Origin: Polaromonas sp.
GTDB lineage: Bacteria; Pseudomonadota; Gammaproteobacteria; Burkholderiales; Burkholderiaceae_C
NCBI RefSeq assembly: GCF_029945895.1
Contig: NZ_JAQSDL010000008.1
Span: 1 to 64,000 of the forward strand
Direction of reading: 5' to 3'
DNA length: 64,000 bases
The translations under genes were made by a program, and so were the position numbers. Below are positions 1-9,335 of this stretch, piece after piece; position 1 is the stretch's first letter; every line of letters starts with the position of its first letter. The notes below the pieces were generated by a model. That model was not told the origin of the DNA and ran no database searches. It saw only the letters and a list, made by a program, of their open reading frames with translations.

Positions 1-109
1 AGGTCAGCGCCAGGCTGATCGGCCACAGCAGCAGCAGCGGCGTGAGCATCCAGTCCAGGATCTCCCCGAACAGGCTGCGTCGTTCCCGCTGGAAGAGTTT
101 CAAGGGCAT
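1..109 (-). CDS. Sensor histidine kinase, N-terminal fragment (TctE/QseC-like)
   Basis: Only the first 36 codons lie in the window; the gene runs off the left edge. The ATG at 109 (reverse strand) opens a protein beginning MPLKLFQRERRSLFGEIL, followed by a leucine-rich hydrophobic stretch. This is the usual start of a two-component sensor kinase: a short basic cytoplasmic tail, then the first membrane helix. The response regulator at 524-1198 is on the same strand just upstream, so this is probably its partner kinase. The kinase domains are not visible, so the family call rests on context and the N-terminus only. Confidence 0.6.
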   Translation of the reverse strand, partial: MPLKLFQRERRSLFGEILDWMLTPLLLLWPISLALT

Positions 110-523
110 GGAGCTGTGTGCCCCCACGCTCCCCACTGCGAGTGGTTCGCTGCCCCCCGGGAGGGCGCGGCGCCTGCGGGCCGGCAAAGCCGGGCCCGCG
201 GCCCCTGCTGGTAGAGGCGGGGACCAGCGACGAAGGTGCACGCAGAGAGCGAGCGTGGGGGCCCTGTTTTTCCGCCGGGCCGTCCCAAGGAAAAAGGCGC
301 CCCCCCGGGGGGCAGGGAGCTGCACGCAGAGAGCGAGCGTGGGGGCCCTGTTTTTCCGCCGGGCCGTCCCAAGGAAAAAGGCGCCCCCTCGGGGGGCAGA
401 GAGCTACACGCAGAGAGCGAGCGTGGGGGCCCTGTTTTTCCGCCGGGCCGTCCCAAGGAAAAAGGCGCCCCCTCGGGGGGCAGAGAGCTACACGCAGTGA
501 GCGAGCGTGGGGGCCTCATCTCT
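110..523. repeat. 84-bp tandem repeat array plus an inverted family-A element
   Basis: This 414-bp gap between the regulator and kinase genes holds no gene. An 84-bp unit starting CACGCAGAGAGCGAGCGTGG repeats with exact 84-bp periodicity at 239, 323 and 407, with a partial fourth unit from 491. Copies differ at only a few bases. Each unit contains the palindrome-like GCCCCCTCGGGGGGC and a TTTTTCC...GGAAAAA inverted pair. Because 84 is divisible by 3, all frames stay open and produce spurious repetitive ORFs. At about 130-222 lies an inverted copy of the family-A element seen at 1414, 29907, 32278 and 52989. The array ends about 12 bp from the regulator stop. Confidence 0.9.
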
Positions 524-1198
524 CTAACCGGGAATCTTCTCGAGGCAGTAGCCGAGGCCGCGCACCGTGGCAATGCGCACCGGGCCCTTTTCGATCTTCT
601 TGCGCAGCCGGTGGATGTAGACCTCGATCGCGTTGTTGCTGACTTCCTCGCCCCATTCGCACAGGCGCTCGACCAGCTGGTCCTTGCTGACCAAGCGGCC
701 GGCGCGCTGCAGCAGTACCTCGAGCAGGCCGAGCTCGCGCGCCGACAACTCGACCATCTGGCCGTCGATGGTCGCCACGCGTCCGGCCTGGTCGTACACC
801 AGCGGGCCGTGCTTGATGGTGCTGCTGGCGCCGCCCATGCCGCGCCGGATCAGCGCGCGCACCCGCGCTTCGAGTTCCTGCAGCGAGAAGGGCTTGGCCA
901 TGTAGTCGTCGGCGCCGTAGTCCAGGCCCTTGACACGTTCCTCGACGCTGTCGGCGGCGGTGAGGATCAGCACCGGCATGGCCGAGCCGCGTGCTCGCAG
1001 GCGCTTGAGCACTTCGAGCCCGTGCATGCGCGGCAGGCCCAGGTCCAGGATCAGGAGGTCGAATTCGGTGTTGGTCAGCAGCGCGGCATCGGCTTCGGTG
1101 CCGCTGGCCACATGGTCGGCCGCCGCGCCGGAAGCCCGCAAGGTGCGCAGCAAACCGTCAGCCAGGACCTGGTCATCTTCGGCAATCAAAATACGCAT
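524..1198 (-). CDS. OmpR/PhoB-family response regulator (TctD/QseB-like)
   Basis: A 224-residue two-component DNA-binding regulator. The receiver domain (about residues 1-115) has the acidic pocket EDD near residue 8, the phospho-acceptor aspartate near residue 52 in LILDLGLPR, and the conserved lysine near 102 in MAKPF. The C-terminal half is a winged helix (about 125-220) ending in IATVRGLGYCLEK, typical of the TctD/QseB subgroup. The adjacent kinase gene (1-109) is on the same strand. Which promoters it controls is not visible. The call is secure at family level; the specific symbol is not. Confidence 0.9.
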   Translation of the reverse strand: MRILIAEDDQVLADGLLRTLRASGAAADHVASGTEADAALLTNTEFDLLILDLGLPRMHGLEVLKRLRARGSAMPVLILTAADSVEERVKGLDYGADDYMAKPFSLQELEARVRALIRRGMGGASSTIKHGPLVYDQAGRVATIDGQMVELSARELGLLEVLLQRAGRLVSKDQLVERLCEWGEEVSNNAIEVYIHRLRKKIEKGPVRIATVRGLGYCLEKIPG

Positions 1199-1413
1199 GT
1201 TTGTCTCCTGAAGGGGTCCCTGGCGCGGTCCGGCGGAACGTACAGGGCGAAACGGCTCTGGGGCTGTTTTCCAAATTCTAGGCGTTTATCCCCTGTGGTT
1301 TGCTGACTGAATGGCCTCCCGCGCTTTTCACTGCGCGCCATGCGCTATGTCAATGCCTTTCTTCTGTCTTTCCAAGGCAGCGGGAGAAGTTAAGGGCAGA
1401 GGTCTTGCCAAGC

Positions 1414-1503
1414 AGGGGCCGCGGGTCCGGCTTTGCCGGCCCGCAGGCGCAGCGGCCCCCTCGGGGGGCACGGAGTTACTCGCAGCGAACGACCGTGGGG
1501 GCC
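1414..1503 (+). repeat. Dispersed family-A palindromic element
   Basis: Contains a hairpin GCGGGTCCGGC-TTT-GCCGGCCCGC, a second hairpin GCCCCC-TC-GGGGGGC, and the end motif CGACCGTGGGGG close to the stop of the minus-strand MarR gene (1509). The same order of parts recurs at 29907-29993, 32278-32379 and 52989-53077. The remaining part of the 1199-1508 gap (1199-1413) shows nothing else that I can support apart from the upstream region of the response regulator gene. Confidence 0.85.
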
Positions 1504-1508
1504 ATTTC

Positions 1509-1997
1509 CTAGCCCGCATACGCCTCTAACCCAAGTGCAACAACCGTGGCAACATCGGTGCCTACCGCCTGCCTGAACTCGGCTTCAGCCTGGCTGACCG
1601 CCGTGCGGAAGGCCTGCAACCAGTGAAGGCCTGACGCGGTGAACATCACTACCCGGGCGCGCCTGTCGTGCGGGTCGGGTTCGCGCGTGACCAGGCCCCA
1701 GGCCTCGCACTGGTCCACCAGGTCGCCCATGGCCTGCTTGCTCATTCCGGCGCTGTGCGCCAGATCGGTCAGGCGCGAACCACCGACCGCCAGATGCCGC
1801 GTGATGTGGATGTGCGCCGCGCCGACCTGGGCGCGCGCAGCCAGATTCGACAGCGCCAGCGGCACGTCCACATTGCGCGCCATCAGCACCAGCACCCGCT
1901 CGTCAAAACGCCGCAGGGCGTGACCCAGCAGCCGGCCCAGGTGGGTGAGGCGCCAGTTTTCTTCGTCGGCGGGGGGGGCAAAAGGGGTGGAATCCAT
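1509..1997 (-). CDS. MarR-family transcriptional regulator
   Basis: A 162-residue winged-helix repressor-type protein. The helix-turn-helix lies around residues 85-115, with LTDLAHSAGMSKQAMGDLVD as the recognition region, followed by the wing motif DPHDRRARVVMFTASG, the hallmark of MarR proteins. It is transcribed divergently from recA with a 164-bp gap that contains an imperfect inverted repeat (2017-2037) suitable as an operator. Its ligand and targets cannot be read from the sequence. The stop codon is followed by a family-A repeat. Confidence 0.9.
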   Translation of the reverse strand: MDSTPFAPPADEENWRLTHLGRLLGHALRRFDERVLVLMARNVDVPLALSNLAARAQVGAAHIHITRHLAVGGSRLTDLAHSAGMSKQAMGDLVDQCEAWGLVTREPDPHDRRARVVMFTASGLHWLQAFRTAVSQAEAEFRQAVGTDVATVVALGLEAYAG

Positions 1998-2016
1998 GTG
2001 GCCATCCTATCTGCAA

Positions 2017-2037
2017 TTGATCAGGCAAACTGACTAA
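2017..2037. promoter_or_regulatory. Imperfect inverted repeat, possible MarR operator
   Basis: TTGATCAG - GCAAA - CTGACTAA: arms match at 6 of 8 positions. It lies 20 bp upstream of the marR-type start, a usual place for an autoregulatory site. Sequence-only inference. Confidence 0.3.
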
Positions 2038-2045
2038 AAACAGGG

Positions 2046-2074
2046 TTTACTTATTTATATGGCGGCCATAAAGT
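2046..2074 (+). promoter_or_regulatory. Candidate recA promoter (-35/-10)
   Basis: TTTACT (2046-2051), 17-bp spacer, TAAAGT (2069-2074). Each hexamer matches the sigma-70 consensus at 4 of 6 positions. The inferred start site near 2081 lies just ahead of the candidate LexA box. Confidence 0.4.
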
Positions 2075-2095
2075 ACTGGTCATGCACCCAGTACT
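2072..2095. promoter_or_regulatory. Perfect inverted repeat in the recA leader
   Basis: AGTACTGG - 8 bp - CCAGTACT, with exact 8-bp arms. It overlaps the candidate -10 element and the first half of the LexA-like box, so it could be an operator or a leader hairpin. Confidence 0.6.
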
Positions 2096-2111
2096 GTGAT
2101 TAAAAGCAGAA
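2092..2111 (+). promoter_or_regulatory. Candidate LexA (SOS) box upstream of recA
   Basis: TACTGTGATTAAAAGCAGAA resembles the LexA consensus TACTG-N10-CAGTA, with CTGT (2094-2097) and GCAG (2106-2109) as half-sites, one mismatch from CTGT-N8-ACAG. recA is the best-known SOS target, so position supports the call. Confidence 0.5.
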
Positions 2112-2161
2112 CTGGAAACCCCGCAAAATTTTCAAGCCCAACCGACCTCAAGGAGTTTTCC

Positions 2162-3277
2162 ATGGACCTGCCGAACAAGACCAATCCCGCCCTGAACACC
2201 GAAAAGGCCAAGGCCCTGCAAGCTGCTCTGGCCCAGATCGAAAAACAGTTCGGCAAGGGCACCATCATGAAGCTGGGCGCCGGCGAGGTGATCGAGGACA
2301 TTCAGGTGGTCTCCACCGGCTCGCTGGGCCTGGACATCGCCTTGGGCGTTGGCGGCCTGCCGCGCGGTCGGGTGGTGGAGATCTACGGCCCGGAATCGTC
2401 CGGCAAAACCACGCTGACCCTGCAGGTGATTGCCGAAATGCAAAAGCTCGGCGGCACCTGCGCTTTCGTGGATGCCGAACACGCGCTGGACATCCAGTAC
2501 GCGCAGAAACTCGGCGTGAACCTGCAGGACCTCCTGATCAGCCAGCCTGACACCGGCGAGCAGGCCCTGGAAATTGTCGATTCGCTGACCCGCTCGGGTG
2601 CGGTGGACCTGATCGTCGTCGACTCGGTCGCGGCGCTCACGCCAAAGGCCGAACTCGAAGGCGAAATGGGCGACTCCCTGCCCGGCCTGCAGGCCCGGTT
2701 GATGAGCCAGGCGCTGCGCAAGCTGACCGCCCACATCAAGAAGGCCAACTGCATGGTCATCTTCATCAACCAGATCCGCATGAAGATCGGCGTGATGTTC
2801 GGCAGCCCCGAAACCACCACCGGCGGCAATGCGCTGAAGTTTTACGCCTCGGTACGCCTGGACATCCGCCGCATCGGCTCGATCAAGAAGGGTGAAGAAG
2901 TCGTTGGCAACGAAACCCGCGTCAAGGTGGTCAAGAACAAGGTGGCGTCACCGTTCAAGATGGCGGAGTTCGACATCCTCTACGGCGAAGGCATCAGCCG
3001 TCTGGGCGAGGTGCTGGACCTCGGCGTGGCCGGCCACATCGTCGAGAAAGCCGGCGCCTGGTACGCCTTCAACGGCGAGAAAATCGGCCAGGGCCGTGAC
3101 AACTCGCGGGAATTCCTGAAAGAAAACCCGGAGCTGGCGATGGAAATCGAAAACAAGGTGCGCGAGTCTCTGGGTATTCCCTTGATCCAGGAGGCGGTCG
3201 GCAACAAGCCGGAAAAGGCGGAGAAGGCCGAAAAAGCAGACAAGGCCGATAAAGCACCGAAAGTCGCTGCCGTCTGA
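2162..3277 (+). CDS. recA: Recombinase RecA
   Basis: A 371-residue RecA, the ATP-dependent strand-exchange protein and LexA co-protease of the SOS response. The Walker A motif [13 protein letters not shown] lies near residue 70. FVDAEHALD, the [11 protein letters not shown]alker B region and the DNA-binding loop sequence [21 protein letters not shown] follow in normal order. The C-terminus carries a [16 protein letters not shown] lysine/alanine-rich tail. The start at 2162 is preceded by AAGGAG; an in-frame ATG 66 bp upstream has no comparable ribosome-binding site and would add residues absent from RecA proteins. recX follows 101 bp downstream. Confidence 0.98.
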   Translation: MDLPNKTNPALNTEKAKALQAALAQIEKQFGKGTIMKLGAGEVIEDIQVVSTGSLGLDIALGVGGLPRGRVVEIYGPESSGKTTLTLQVIAEMQKLGGTCAFVDAEHALDIQYAQKLGVNLQDLLISQPDTGEQALEIVDSLTRSGAVDLIVVDSVAALTPKAELEGEMGDSLPGLQARLMSQALRKLTAHIKKANCMVIFINQIRMKIGVMFGSPETTTGGNALKFYASVRLDIRRIGSIKKGEEVVGNETRVKVVKNKVASPFKMAEFDILYGEGISRLGEVLDLGVAGHIVEKAGAWYAFNGEKIGQGRDNSREFLKENPELAMEIENKVRESLGIPLIQEAVGNKPEKAEKAEKADKADKAPKVAAV

Positions 3278-3285
3278 GAAGACGG
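3270..3285 (+). other. Stem-loop across the recA stop codon
   Basis: CCGTCT-GAGA-AGACGG is a perfect 6-bp stem with a tetraloop that includes the recA stop codon (3275-3277). No T-run follows, so it is not a classic terminator. It may slow transcription or translation into recX, as the recA-recX hairpin of other bacteria does. Confidence 0.5.
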
Positions 3286-3307
3286 GGCTGGTGTGCCGGA
3301 TTTAATG

Positions 3308-3361
3308 CCAAATCAGGCCCCAGCCCTTGCCTGTAAAGCGCAAGCAGCTATCAAAACAGTA
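3308..3361 (-). repeat. Dispersed family-B element after recA
   Basis: On the + strand it reads GGCCCCAGCCCTTGCC...GCAAGCAGCTATCAAAACAG. This is one of eight related 50-65 bp copies in the window, all in the same orientation relative to the sense strand of the gene they follow or sit in. It fills most of the recA-recX gap. Confidence 0.8.
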
Positions 3362-3378
3362 GTGATTGAGGGCGAAAT

Positions 3379-3861
3379 GTGGGCATGACTCCGGACAAAA
3401 CTCCTGCGGTTCCGGGCTTCGGCCTGTCCCTCAAGGGCCGGGCCTTGCGTTGTCTCGCACAGCGCGAGCATTCGCGCACCGAGCTGGAGCGCAAGCTGGC
3501 TGCCCATGCCGAGTCGCCCGAGCAGCTGGCCCGGGTGCTGGACGACCTGCAGGCCAAGGACTTCATCAGCGAGGCGCGGGTGGTGGAATCGGTCATCAAC
3601 CGGCGGGCCGCGCGTTTTGGCGCCGCCCGCATACGTCATGAGTTGCAGGGCAAGGGTCTGGCGCCCGAGGCGGTGGCCGAAGCCGTGAGCAGCCTGAAAG
3701 CCAGCGAAGTCGAACGCGCCCGCGAGGTCTGGCGCAGGAAGTTCGGCGAGCCGGCGGCCGACGCCGCGGCGCGTGGCAAGCAGATGCGTTTTCTGGCGGC
3801 ACGCGGCTTTGGCGCGGAGGCGATACGCCGTGTGGTGCGTGCTGAGGCCGACGAGCTGTAA
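3379..3861 (+). CDS. recX: Regulatory protein RecX
   Basis: A 160-residue RecX, which binds RecA filaments and limits recombinase and co-protease activity. It has the repeated three-helix RecX pattern: LSLKGRALRCLAQREHSRTELERKL (first repeat, about residues 15-40), then DFISEARVVESVINRRAARFGAARI in the middle, and a C-terminal third repeat ending RFLAARGFGAEAIRRVV. The GTG at 3379 is taken as start because GAGGG stands 7 bp before it; an ATG two codons later (3385) is possible. Its place directly after recA supports the call. Confidence 0.93.
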   Translation: MGMTPDKTPAVPGFGLSLKGRALRCLAQREHSRTELERKLAAHAESPEQLARVLDDLQAKDFISEARVVESVINRRAARFGAARIRHELQGKGLAPEAVAEAVSSLKASEVERAREVWRRKFGEPAADAAARGKQMRFLAARGFGAEAIRRVVRAEADEL

Positions 3862-3921
3862 GGGGCACGGGGCGGTGCGCCGCGCCGGTTATCGCGACGC
3901 CTGACCCGAGCACTTGCCGCC

Positions 3922-4992
3922 TCAGCGGCCAGTACCCAGCAATTTACCGTTGACGGTTTGTCCGTAGAGTGAGAACTCACTGTCGTGAAACTTTTTGCGC
4001 GTGTCACTGACATTGCCGTTAAAGCGCGGGTCTTGCGGGCGCTCATGGCTGTTCATGAAGGTGGCCACGTCCCAGGCCTCCTGGTCGCTCAGCGTGCCGC
4101 CCTGGCCTAGCGGCATATTGGCTTTAATGAAAGCGGTGGCATTGTCGACCTGGTGCATCCCGGCGCCCCAGTTGAACGACTGCGGACCCCACAGCGGTGG
4201 AAACACCTGCATCTCGCCAGAGCGCTGGCCTTGGCCATCAGCGCCGTGACACAGCGCGCACTTGGATTCATACACCGCTTGCCCACGCGAAAAATCCGGC
4301 ACTTGGGGGGGCTTGACCAGTTTTTTGTAGCCGCTTCCCGGCAGCTTGGCACCCACCGGTGCCCCCGTAGCCATCCAGTAGGAATAAGCCTCCAGCGCCA
4401 CCAGCACGTCGCTGCCCTCAGGCGGCGCCTTGCCGTTCATGCTGTAGATGAAGCAGCCGCGCAACCGCTCGGCAAAGCTGTCCACGTGCCTGGTCTTGGC
4501 CCGATAGGCCGGGTAGAGCGGATAAGCCCCCCACATGGGCGCCGAGCCAGCCAGTCGCCCTGCATCAAGGTGGCAATTGACGCAGTTCAGTGAATTGCCG
4601 ACGAATGCCTTGGCGTTGAGGCCGGTCCGCAAAAAGATCTGCTCTCCGGCACGAATCACTGCGCCCATTTCGGTGTCTGGAATTTTGCGGGCATCGGGTG
4701 GTGCAAAGCGCGGTGGTGCAGCAACGACTGTGTCTGCTGCAGCGGACGGTGCGCTGGCCCCAGGAGCGGCAGCAACGGCCGGCTGAGTGGCTGCTGTGCT
4801 GGGCGGAGGGGCCGCCCTCGCCGCCAGTTTGGGCAAGTTTCGACCGGCGACGTTAACGCCTATCGCAATGACCACCAACGTGCCCAGCATGGATGCGACA
4901 AAGACGAACAGGCCAAGCATCGCAACCGACATGGGCGCCTTGGGCACTGGAATTGACCGGGTGGATGGTGCGGAGGTTTCCGGTTCCATCAT
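3922..4992 (-). CDS. tsdA: TsdA-like dihaem cytochrome c (thiosulfate dehydrogenase)
   Basis: A 356-residue dihaem cytochrome, predicted to oxidise two thiosulfates to tetrathionate in the periplasm. Residues 1-20 are cytoplasmic, 21-47 form a membrane anchor, and a Pro/Ala-rich linker leads to the haem domains. The first haem motif is CVNCH (about residue 137). It is followed by RLRGCFIYSMNG, matching the TsdA region that supplies an unusual axial cysteine to haem 1. The second motif is CALCH (about 246). The membrane anchor replaces the cleavable signal of soluble TsdA. The gene overlaps tsdB-like 4989-5765 by ATGA. Tetrathionate reductase activity of the same fold cannot be excluded. Confidence 0.75.
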   Translation of the reverse strand: MMEPETSAPSTRSIPVPKAPMSVAMLGLFVFVASMLGTLVVIAIGVNVAGRNLPKLAARAAPPPSTAATQPAVAAAPGASAPSAAADTVVAAPPRFAPPDARKIPDTEMGAVIRAGEQIFLRTGLNAKAFVGNSLNCVNCHLDAGRLAGSAPMWGAYPLYPAYRAKTRHVDSFAERLRGCFIYSMNGKAPPEGSDVLVALEAYSYWMATGAPVGAKLPGSGYKKLVKPPQVPDFSRGQAVYESKCALCHGADGQGQRSGEMQVFPPLWGPQSFNWGAGMHQVDNATAFIKANMPLGQGGTLSDQEAWDVATFMNSHERPQDPRFNGNVSDTRKKFHDSEFSLYGQTVNGKLLGTGR

Positions 4993-5765
4993 TTGGCTCC
5001 TTTAGGAAGGGGCGGCTGCGTTGCGGCTGCCGCCGCAGGCTTGGCATGGAGTTGCGTGTAATACGCAGACAGTGCCTGCACGTCCTCCTTGCTGAGCTTG
5101 CTTGCGATGTCGCGCATCACCCCCAGTGGCCCGGGCGGACGGGTGCCGTCTTTCCAGGCCTGGATCTGCGCCTGAAGGTAGTCCGCCGGCAGGAGGGCAA
5201 TCGGTGGAAACTGGTTGCCCACGCCTTCACCTGCGATGCCGTGGCACTGCGCACAGGCCGGCAGCTGATCGGCCCAGCGCCCGCGCTGGGCAAGCCAGCC
5301 CCCAGCGTCGCTCGTGGCTGGCGATGGCCCGGCGATCGGCTGCACACGCGCCGGCAAGCCGCTGAAATAGGCTGCCGTGCTGGCGCGCTCCTCGGTTGAC
5401 AGCGCTTTTGCAATTGGCTCCATCACGGCATTTTTCCGGCGGCCATCGGCAAAGGCGTCGAGTTGTGCCATCAGGTACCCGTAACCGGTGCCGGCCAAGG
5501 GCGGGAAGGCGGCCATGCCCTCGCCCTGTGCGCCATGGCAACTGACGCAAGCAGTCACCGACGGTGGCTTGCCCACACGCGCAAGCTGCTCACCCGCCTT
5601 GGCGAGACCACGCGTCGCCGCTACAGGCACCGGACTTTTTGCGGTGGTGGTGGGTTGGATGGCGTTGGCGGCCGGGCAGCCGAGCGCCAGCAGCAGTGCC
5701 ACAGGCACCCAGTGCCGCCCAAGCGCGGTGCGCAACATAGGCCGGAAAAACAAGAGGGGAGTCAT
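4989..5765 (-). CDS. tsdB: TsdB-like dihaem cytochrome c4
   Basis: A 258-residue exported cytochrome with a signal peptide (basic start, hydrophobic VPVALLLALGC, cleavage near ANA) and two cytochrome c domains with haem motifs CVSCH (about residue 74) and CAQCH (about 173). Each is followed by G-x-GEG and a FPPLAG/FPPIALL segment typical of cytochrome c4. In known TsdA systems such a c4-type partner (TsdB) takes electrons from TsdA to terminal oxidases. It is the first gene of the pair, and its stop overlaps the start of the tsdA-like gene. A start at MLRTALGRH (5735) would also give a good signal peptide. Confidence 0.75.
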   Translation of the reverse strand: MTPLLFFRPMLRTALGRHWVPVALLLALGCPAANAIQPTTTAKSPVPVAATRGLAKAGEQLARVGKPPSVTACVSCHGAQGEGMAAFPPLAGTGYGYLMAQLDAFADGRRKNAVMEPIAKALSTEERASTAAYFSGLPARVQPIAGPSPATSDAGGWLAQRGRWADQLPACAQCHGIAGEGVGNQFPPIALLPADYLQAQIQAWKDGTRPPGPLGVMRDIASKLSKEDVQALSAYYTQLHAKPAAAAATQPPLPKGAK

Positions 5766-6015
5766 GGCCTTGTGGGGAGAGACAATTCAAAGGATCTTGC
5801 CCGCTGTCGGTTCAGTTGATGGCGTCAAGCATAGGCTTGGCCTGGCGGCGTCCTTGTCGGACAAGCGCTCGTCTGCAAAGGAGGGTTGACACTGCCGGAT
5901 TGCCCACCGTGGACGCAAACGATCAACTATTCAGGCTATCAAGACCCCCCGTGCCAATGGATAAGCGCGGGCAGCTGCTCAAGCATCCATGGTGGCCACC
6001 AGCGGGGCCACGACC

Positions 6016-6939
6016 TCAAAGCCCCAGCATCAACTCAAGGTTTTGCACCGCGGCACCCGACGCGCCCTTGCCGAGGTTGTCCAGCCTGGCGATCAGCACC
6101 GCGTGGCGGAACTCCTCGTTGCCGAACACCCGCAACTCCATCTTGTTGGTATCGTTCAGCGCGAGCGCGTCTATCGAGGTGCTGTCACCCACCGGCTCGA
6201 CCGTGACCCATTGGCTGCCCGCGTAGTGGCGCGCCAGCGCGTCCTGGAGTTGCGCCGCCGTCGGCTGGCCCGGCAGCAGGTCCAGGTGCAGCGGCAGCTG
6301 CACCAGCATGCCCTGCTTGAAGTTGCCGACCGAAGGCGTGAACACTGGGCGGCGTGTCAAGCCGGTGTATTTCATGATTTCCGGCAGGTGTTTGTGTTTG
6401 AGGTTCAGGCCGTAGATCTGGTACGGCGGCGCCTTGCTGGCTTCGTAGTCTTCAATCATGGTGCGGCCACCGCCCGAATAGCCGCTGACTGCGGGCAGTG
6501 CCAATGGGTAGTCCCGGGGCAGCAGACCGGCATCGACCAGCGGGCGGATCAGGGCGATGGCGCCGGTCGAATAACAGCCGGGGTTGGCCACGCGATCGGC
6601 ATTGGCGACGGCTTCGCGCTGGCCGGCGGCGAGTTCCGGAAAACCAAAGACCCAGCCCGGCGCAGTGCGGTGCGCCGTCGAGGCGTCGATGATCTTCGGG
6701 CCTTTTTTTCCGCTGCTGCGCGCCAGGTCATCGATCATGGCCACCGATTCACGTGCGGCGTCATCGTGCAGGCACAACACCACCAGGTCGACCGTGCCCA
6801 TCAGCGCGCGCTTGGCGGCAGCGTCCTTGCGCAGCTCGGGCGCAATGCTGACCAGCTCGATGGCAGGCATGGCTTGCAGGCGTTCCCGGATCTGCAAGCC
6901 CGTGGTTCCTGCTTCGCCGTCGATAAATACCTTGGCCAT
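6016..6939 (-). CDS. argC: N-acetyl-gamma-glutamyl-phosphate reductase, type 2
   Basis: A 307-residue enzyme for the NADPH-dependent third step of arginine synthesis. [20 protein letters not shown] is the nucleotide-binding start of the short, type 2 ArgC subgroup. The catalytic cysteine is Cys122 in [10 protein letters not shown], and [15 protein letters not shown] follows as in the family. The ATG at 6939 is preceded by AGGA; upstream in-frame codons to 7008 do not belong to the family. It is divergent from sucC, with a 15-bp inverted repeat between them (6984-6998). Confidence 0.95.
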   Translation of the reverse strand: MAKVFIDGEAGTTGLQIRERLQAMPAIELVSIAPELRKDAAAKRALMGTVDLVVLCLHDDAARESVAMIDDLARSSGKKGPKIIDASTAHRTAPGWVFGFPELAAGQREAVANADRVANPGCYSTGAIALIRPLVDAGLLPRDYPLALPAVSGYSGGGRTMIEDYEASKAPPYQIYGLNLKHKHLPEIMKYTGLTRRPVFTPSVGNFKQGMLVQLPLHLDLLPGQPTAAQLQDALARHYAGSQWVTVEPVGDSTSIDALALNDTNKMELRVFGNEEFRHAVLIARLDNLGKGASGAAVQNLELMLGL

Positions 6940-6983
6940 GTGGCTTGTTCCTGTGGAAAGTGCTGATAGGGCGTGTAAGCGGC

Positions 6984-6998
6984 GCACAAGAATTGTGC
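6984..6998. promoter_or_regulatory. Inverted repeat between argC and sucC
   Basis: GCACAA-GAA-TTGTGC, perfect 6-bp arms, 45 bp upstream of the argC start. It is a possible operator; the binding factor is unknown. Confidence 0.35.
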
Positions 6999-7134
6999 AT
7001 CGCAACATGATACAGTTCTGCGCTGCTGCGTGCAGTGACCGATGGCGTTACATTTTGGTGAATTCTGCGGAAATGTGGCAGATTGACATCACTTCGGTGA
7101 ACGCCCCTTTTTACCGACTCCTGGAAGTAATTTC

Positions 7135-8295
<1,161 letters not shown>

Positions 8296-8310
8296 GCCAG
8301 GAGAACCAAC

Positions 8311-9204
8311 ATGTCGATCTACATCAACAAAAACACCAAAGTCATCACGCAGGGCATCACCGGCAAGACCGGTCAGTTTCACACGCGCATGTGCCGGGAC
8401 TATGCCAATGGCAAAGAGTGCTTTGTCGCTGGCGTGAACCCGAAGAAAGCCGGCGAAGACTTTGAAGGCATCCCGATTTTTGCCAATGTGACCGAGGCCG
8501 CCAAGGCCACCGGCGCCACGGTGTCGGTGATTTATGTGCCGCCAGCCGGCGCTGCGGCAGCGATCTGGGAAGCGGTTGAAGCCAACCTGGATCTCGCGAT
8601 CTGCATCACCGAAGGCATCCCGGTGCGCGACATGCTGGAAGTGCGCAACCGCATGAAGGCCAAGGAAGCGGCCGGCGGCAAGAAAACCCTGCTGCTGGGC
8701 CCCAACTGCCCCGGCCTGATCACGCCCGACGAAATCAAGATCGGCATCATGCCCGGCCACATTCACCGCAAGGGCCGCATTGGGGTGGTCAGCCGCTCCG
8801 GCACGCTGACGTATGAAGCCGTGGCGCAGCTGACCGAAATCGGCCTGGGCCAGTCCAGCGCCGTCGGCATTGGCGGCGACCCGATCAATGGCCTGAAACA
8901 CATCGACGTGATGCGCGCCTTCAACGACGACCCGGACACCGATGCCGTCATCATGATCGGCGAAATCGGCGGGCCGGACGAGGCTGAAGCGGCCATCTGG
9001 TGCAAGGCCAACATGAAAAAACCCATCGTCGGCTTCATCGCCGGCGTGACCGCGCCTGCCGGCAAGCGCATGGGCCATGCCGGGGCCCTGATCTCGGGCG
9101 GCGCCGACACGGCGGATGCCAAACTGGCGATCATGGAAGAGTGCGGCTTCACTGTGACGCGTAACCCTTCAGAAATGGCCAAATTGCTCAAGGCTTTACT
9201 GTAA
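8311..9204 (+). CDS. sucD: Succinate-CoA ligase, alpha subunit
   Basis: A 297-residue CoA-binding and phosphohistidine subunit that pairs with SucC. It begins [24 protein letters not shown] with the glycine-rich CoA-binding loop. The active-site histidine lies in [19 protein letters not shown] near residue 250, and [20 protein letters not shown] is also typical. AGGAG precedes the start. A strong terminator follows 78 bp after the stop, closing the sucCD unit. Confidence 0.98.
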   Translation: MSIYINKNTKVITQGITGKTGQFHTRMCRDYANGKECFVAGVNPKKAGEDFEGIPIFANVTEAAKATGATVSVIYVPPAGAAAAIWEAVEANLDLAICITEGIPVRDMLEVRNRMKAKEAAGGKKTLLLGPNCPGLITPDEIKIGIMPGHIHRKGRIGVVSRSGTLTYEAVAQLTEIGLGQSSAVGIGGDPINGLKHIDVMRAFNDDPDTDAVIMIGEIGGPDEAEAAIWCKANMKKPIVGFIAGVTAPAGKRMGHAGALISGGADTADAKLAIMEECGFTVTRNPSEMAKLLKALL

Positions 9205-9282
9205 GACCCTGACGCCGGCCAATGTCGTAAGCATTATTACGAACGGGGCCAAGGCCCCCATTCGGGCTAAACTCTAAACAAC

Positions 9283-9311
9283 AAAAAAGCGCTCTCATCG
9301 GCGCTTTTTTT
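9283..9311 (+). terminator. Rho-independent terminator after sucCD
   Basis: AAAAAAGCGC - TCTCATCG - GCGCTTTTTTT: a GC stem flanked by A and T runs. The A run on the left also lets it work in reverse. A smaller palindrome GGGGCC-AA-GGCCCC lies at 9245-9258. Confidence 0.92.
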
Positions 9312-9335
9312 AATACATAACAACAGGAGCTAGTC

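Noticed and set aside
239..516. Repeat array as a possible CRISPR
   Set aside because: Units are 84 bp, contiguous and nearly identical throughout; there are no unique spacers between repeats and no cas genes.
42..1306. Long plus-strand frames over the tandem repeats (for example 236-1306)
   Set aside because: They stay open only because the unit length is divisible by 3 and the rest is antisense to the response regulator; the protein is a repeat translation.
5990..6001. 12-bp palindrome TGGTGGCCACCA near the argC stop
   Set aside because: Short and GC-rich, expected by chance in this composition, and no consistent promoter around it.
7083..7111. TTGACA at 7083-7088 as the sucC promoter
   Set aside because: No acceptable -10 sequence at 16-18 bp.
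9312..9335. Possible Mn2+ riboswitch for the first TerC gene
   Set aside because: Only 24 bp separate the sucCD terminator from the start codon; there is no room for an aptamer.
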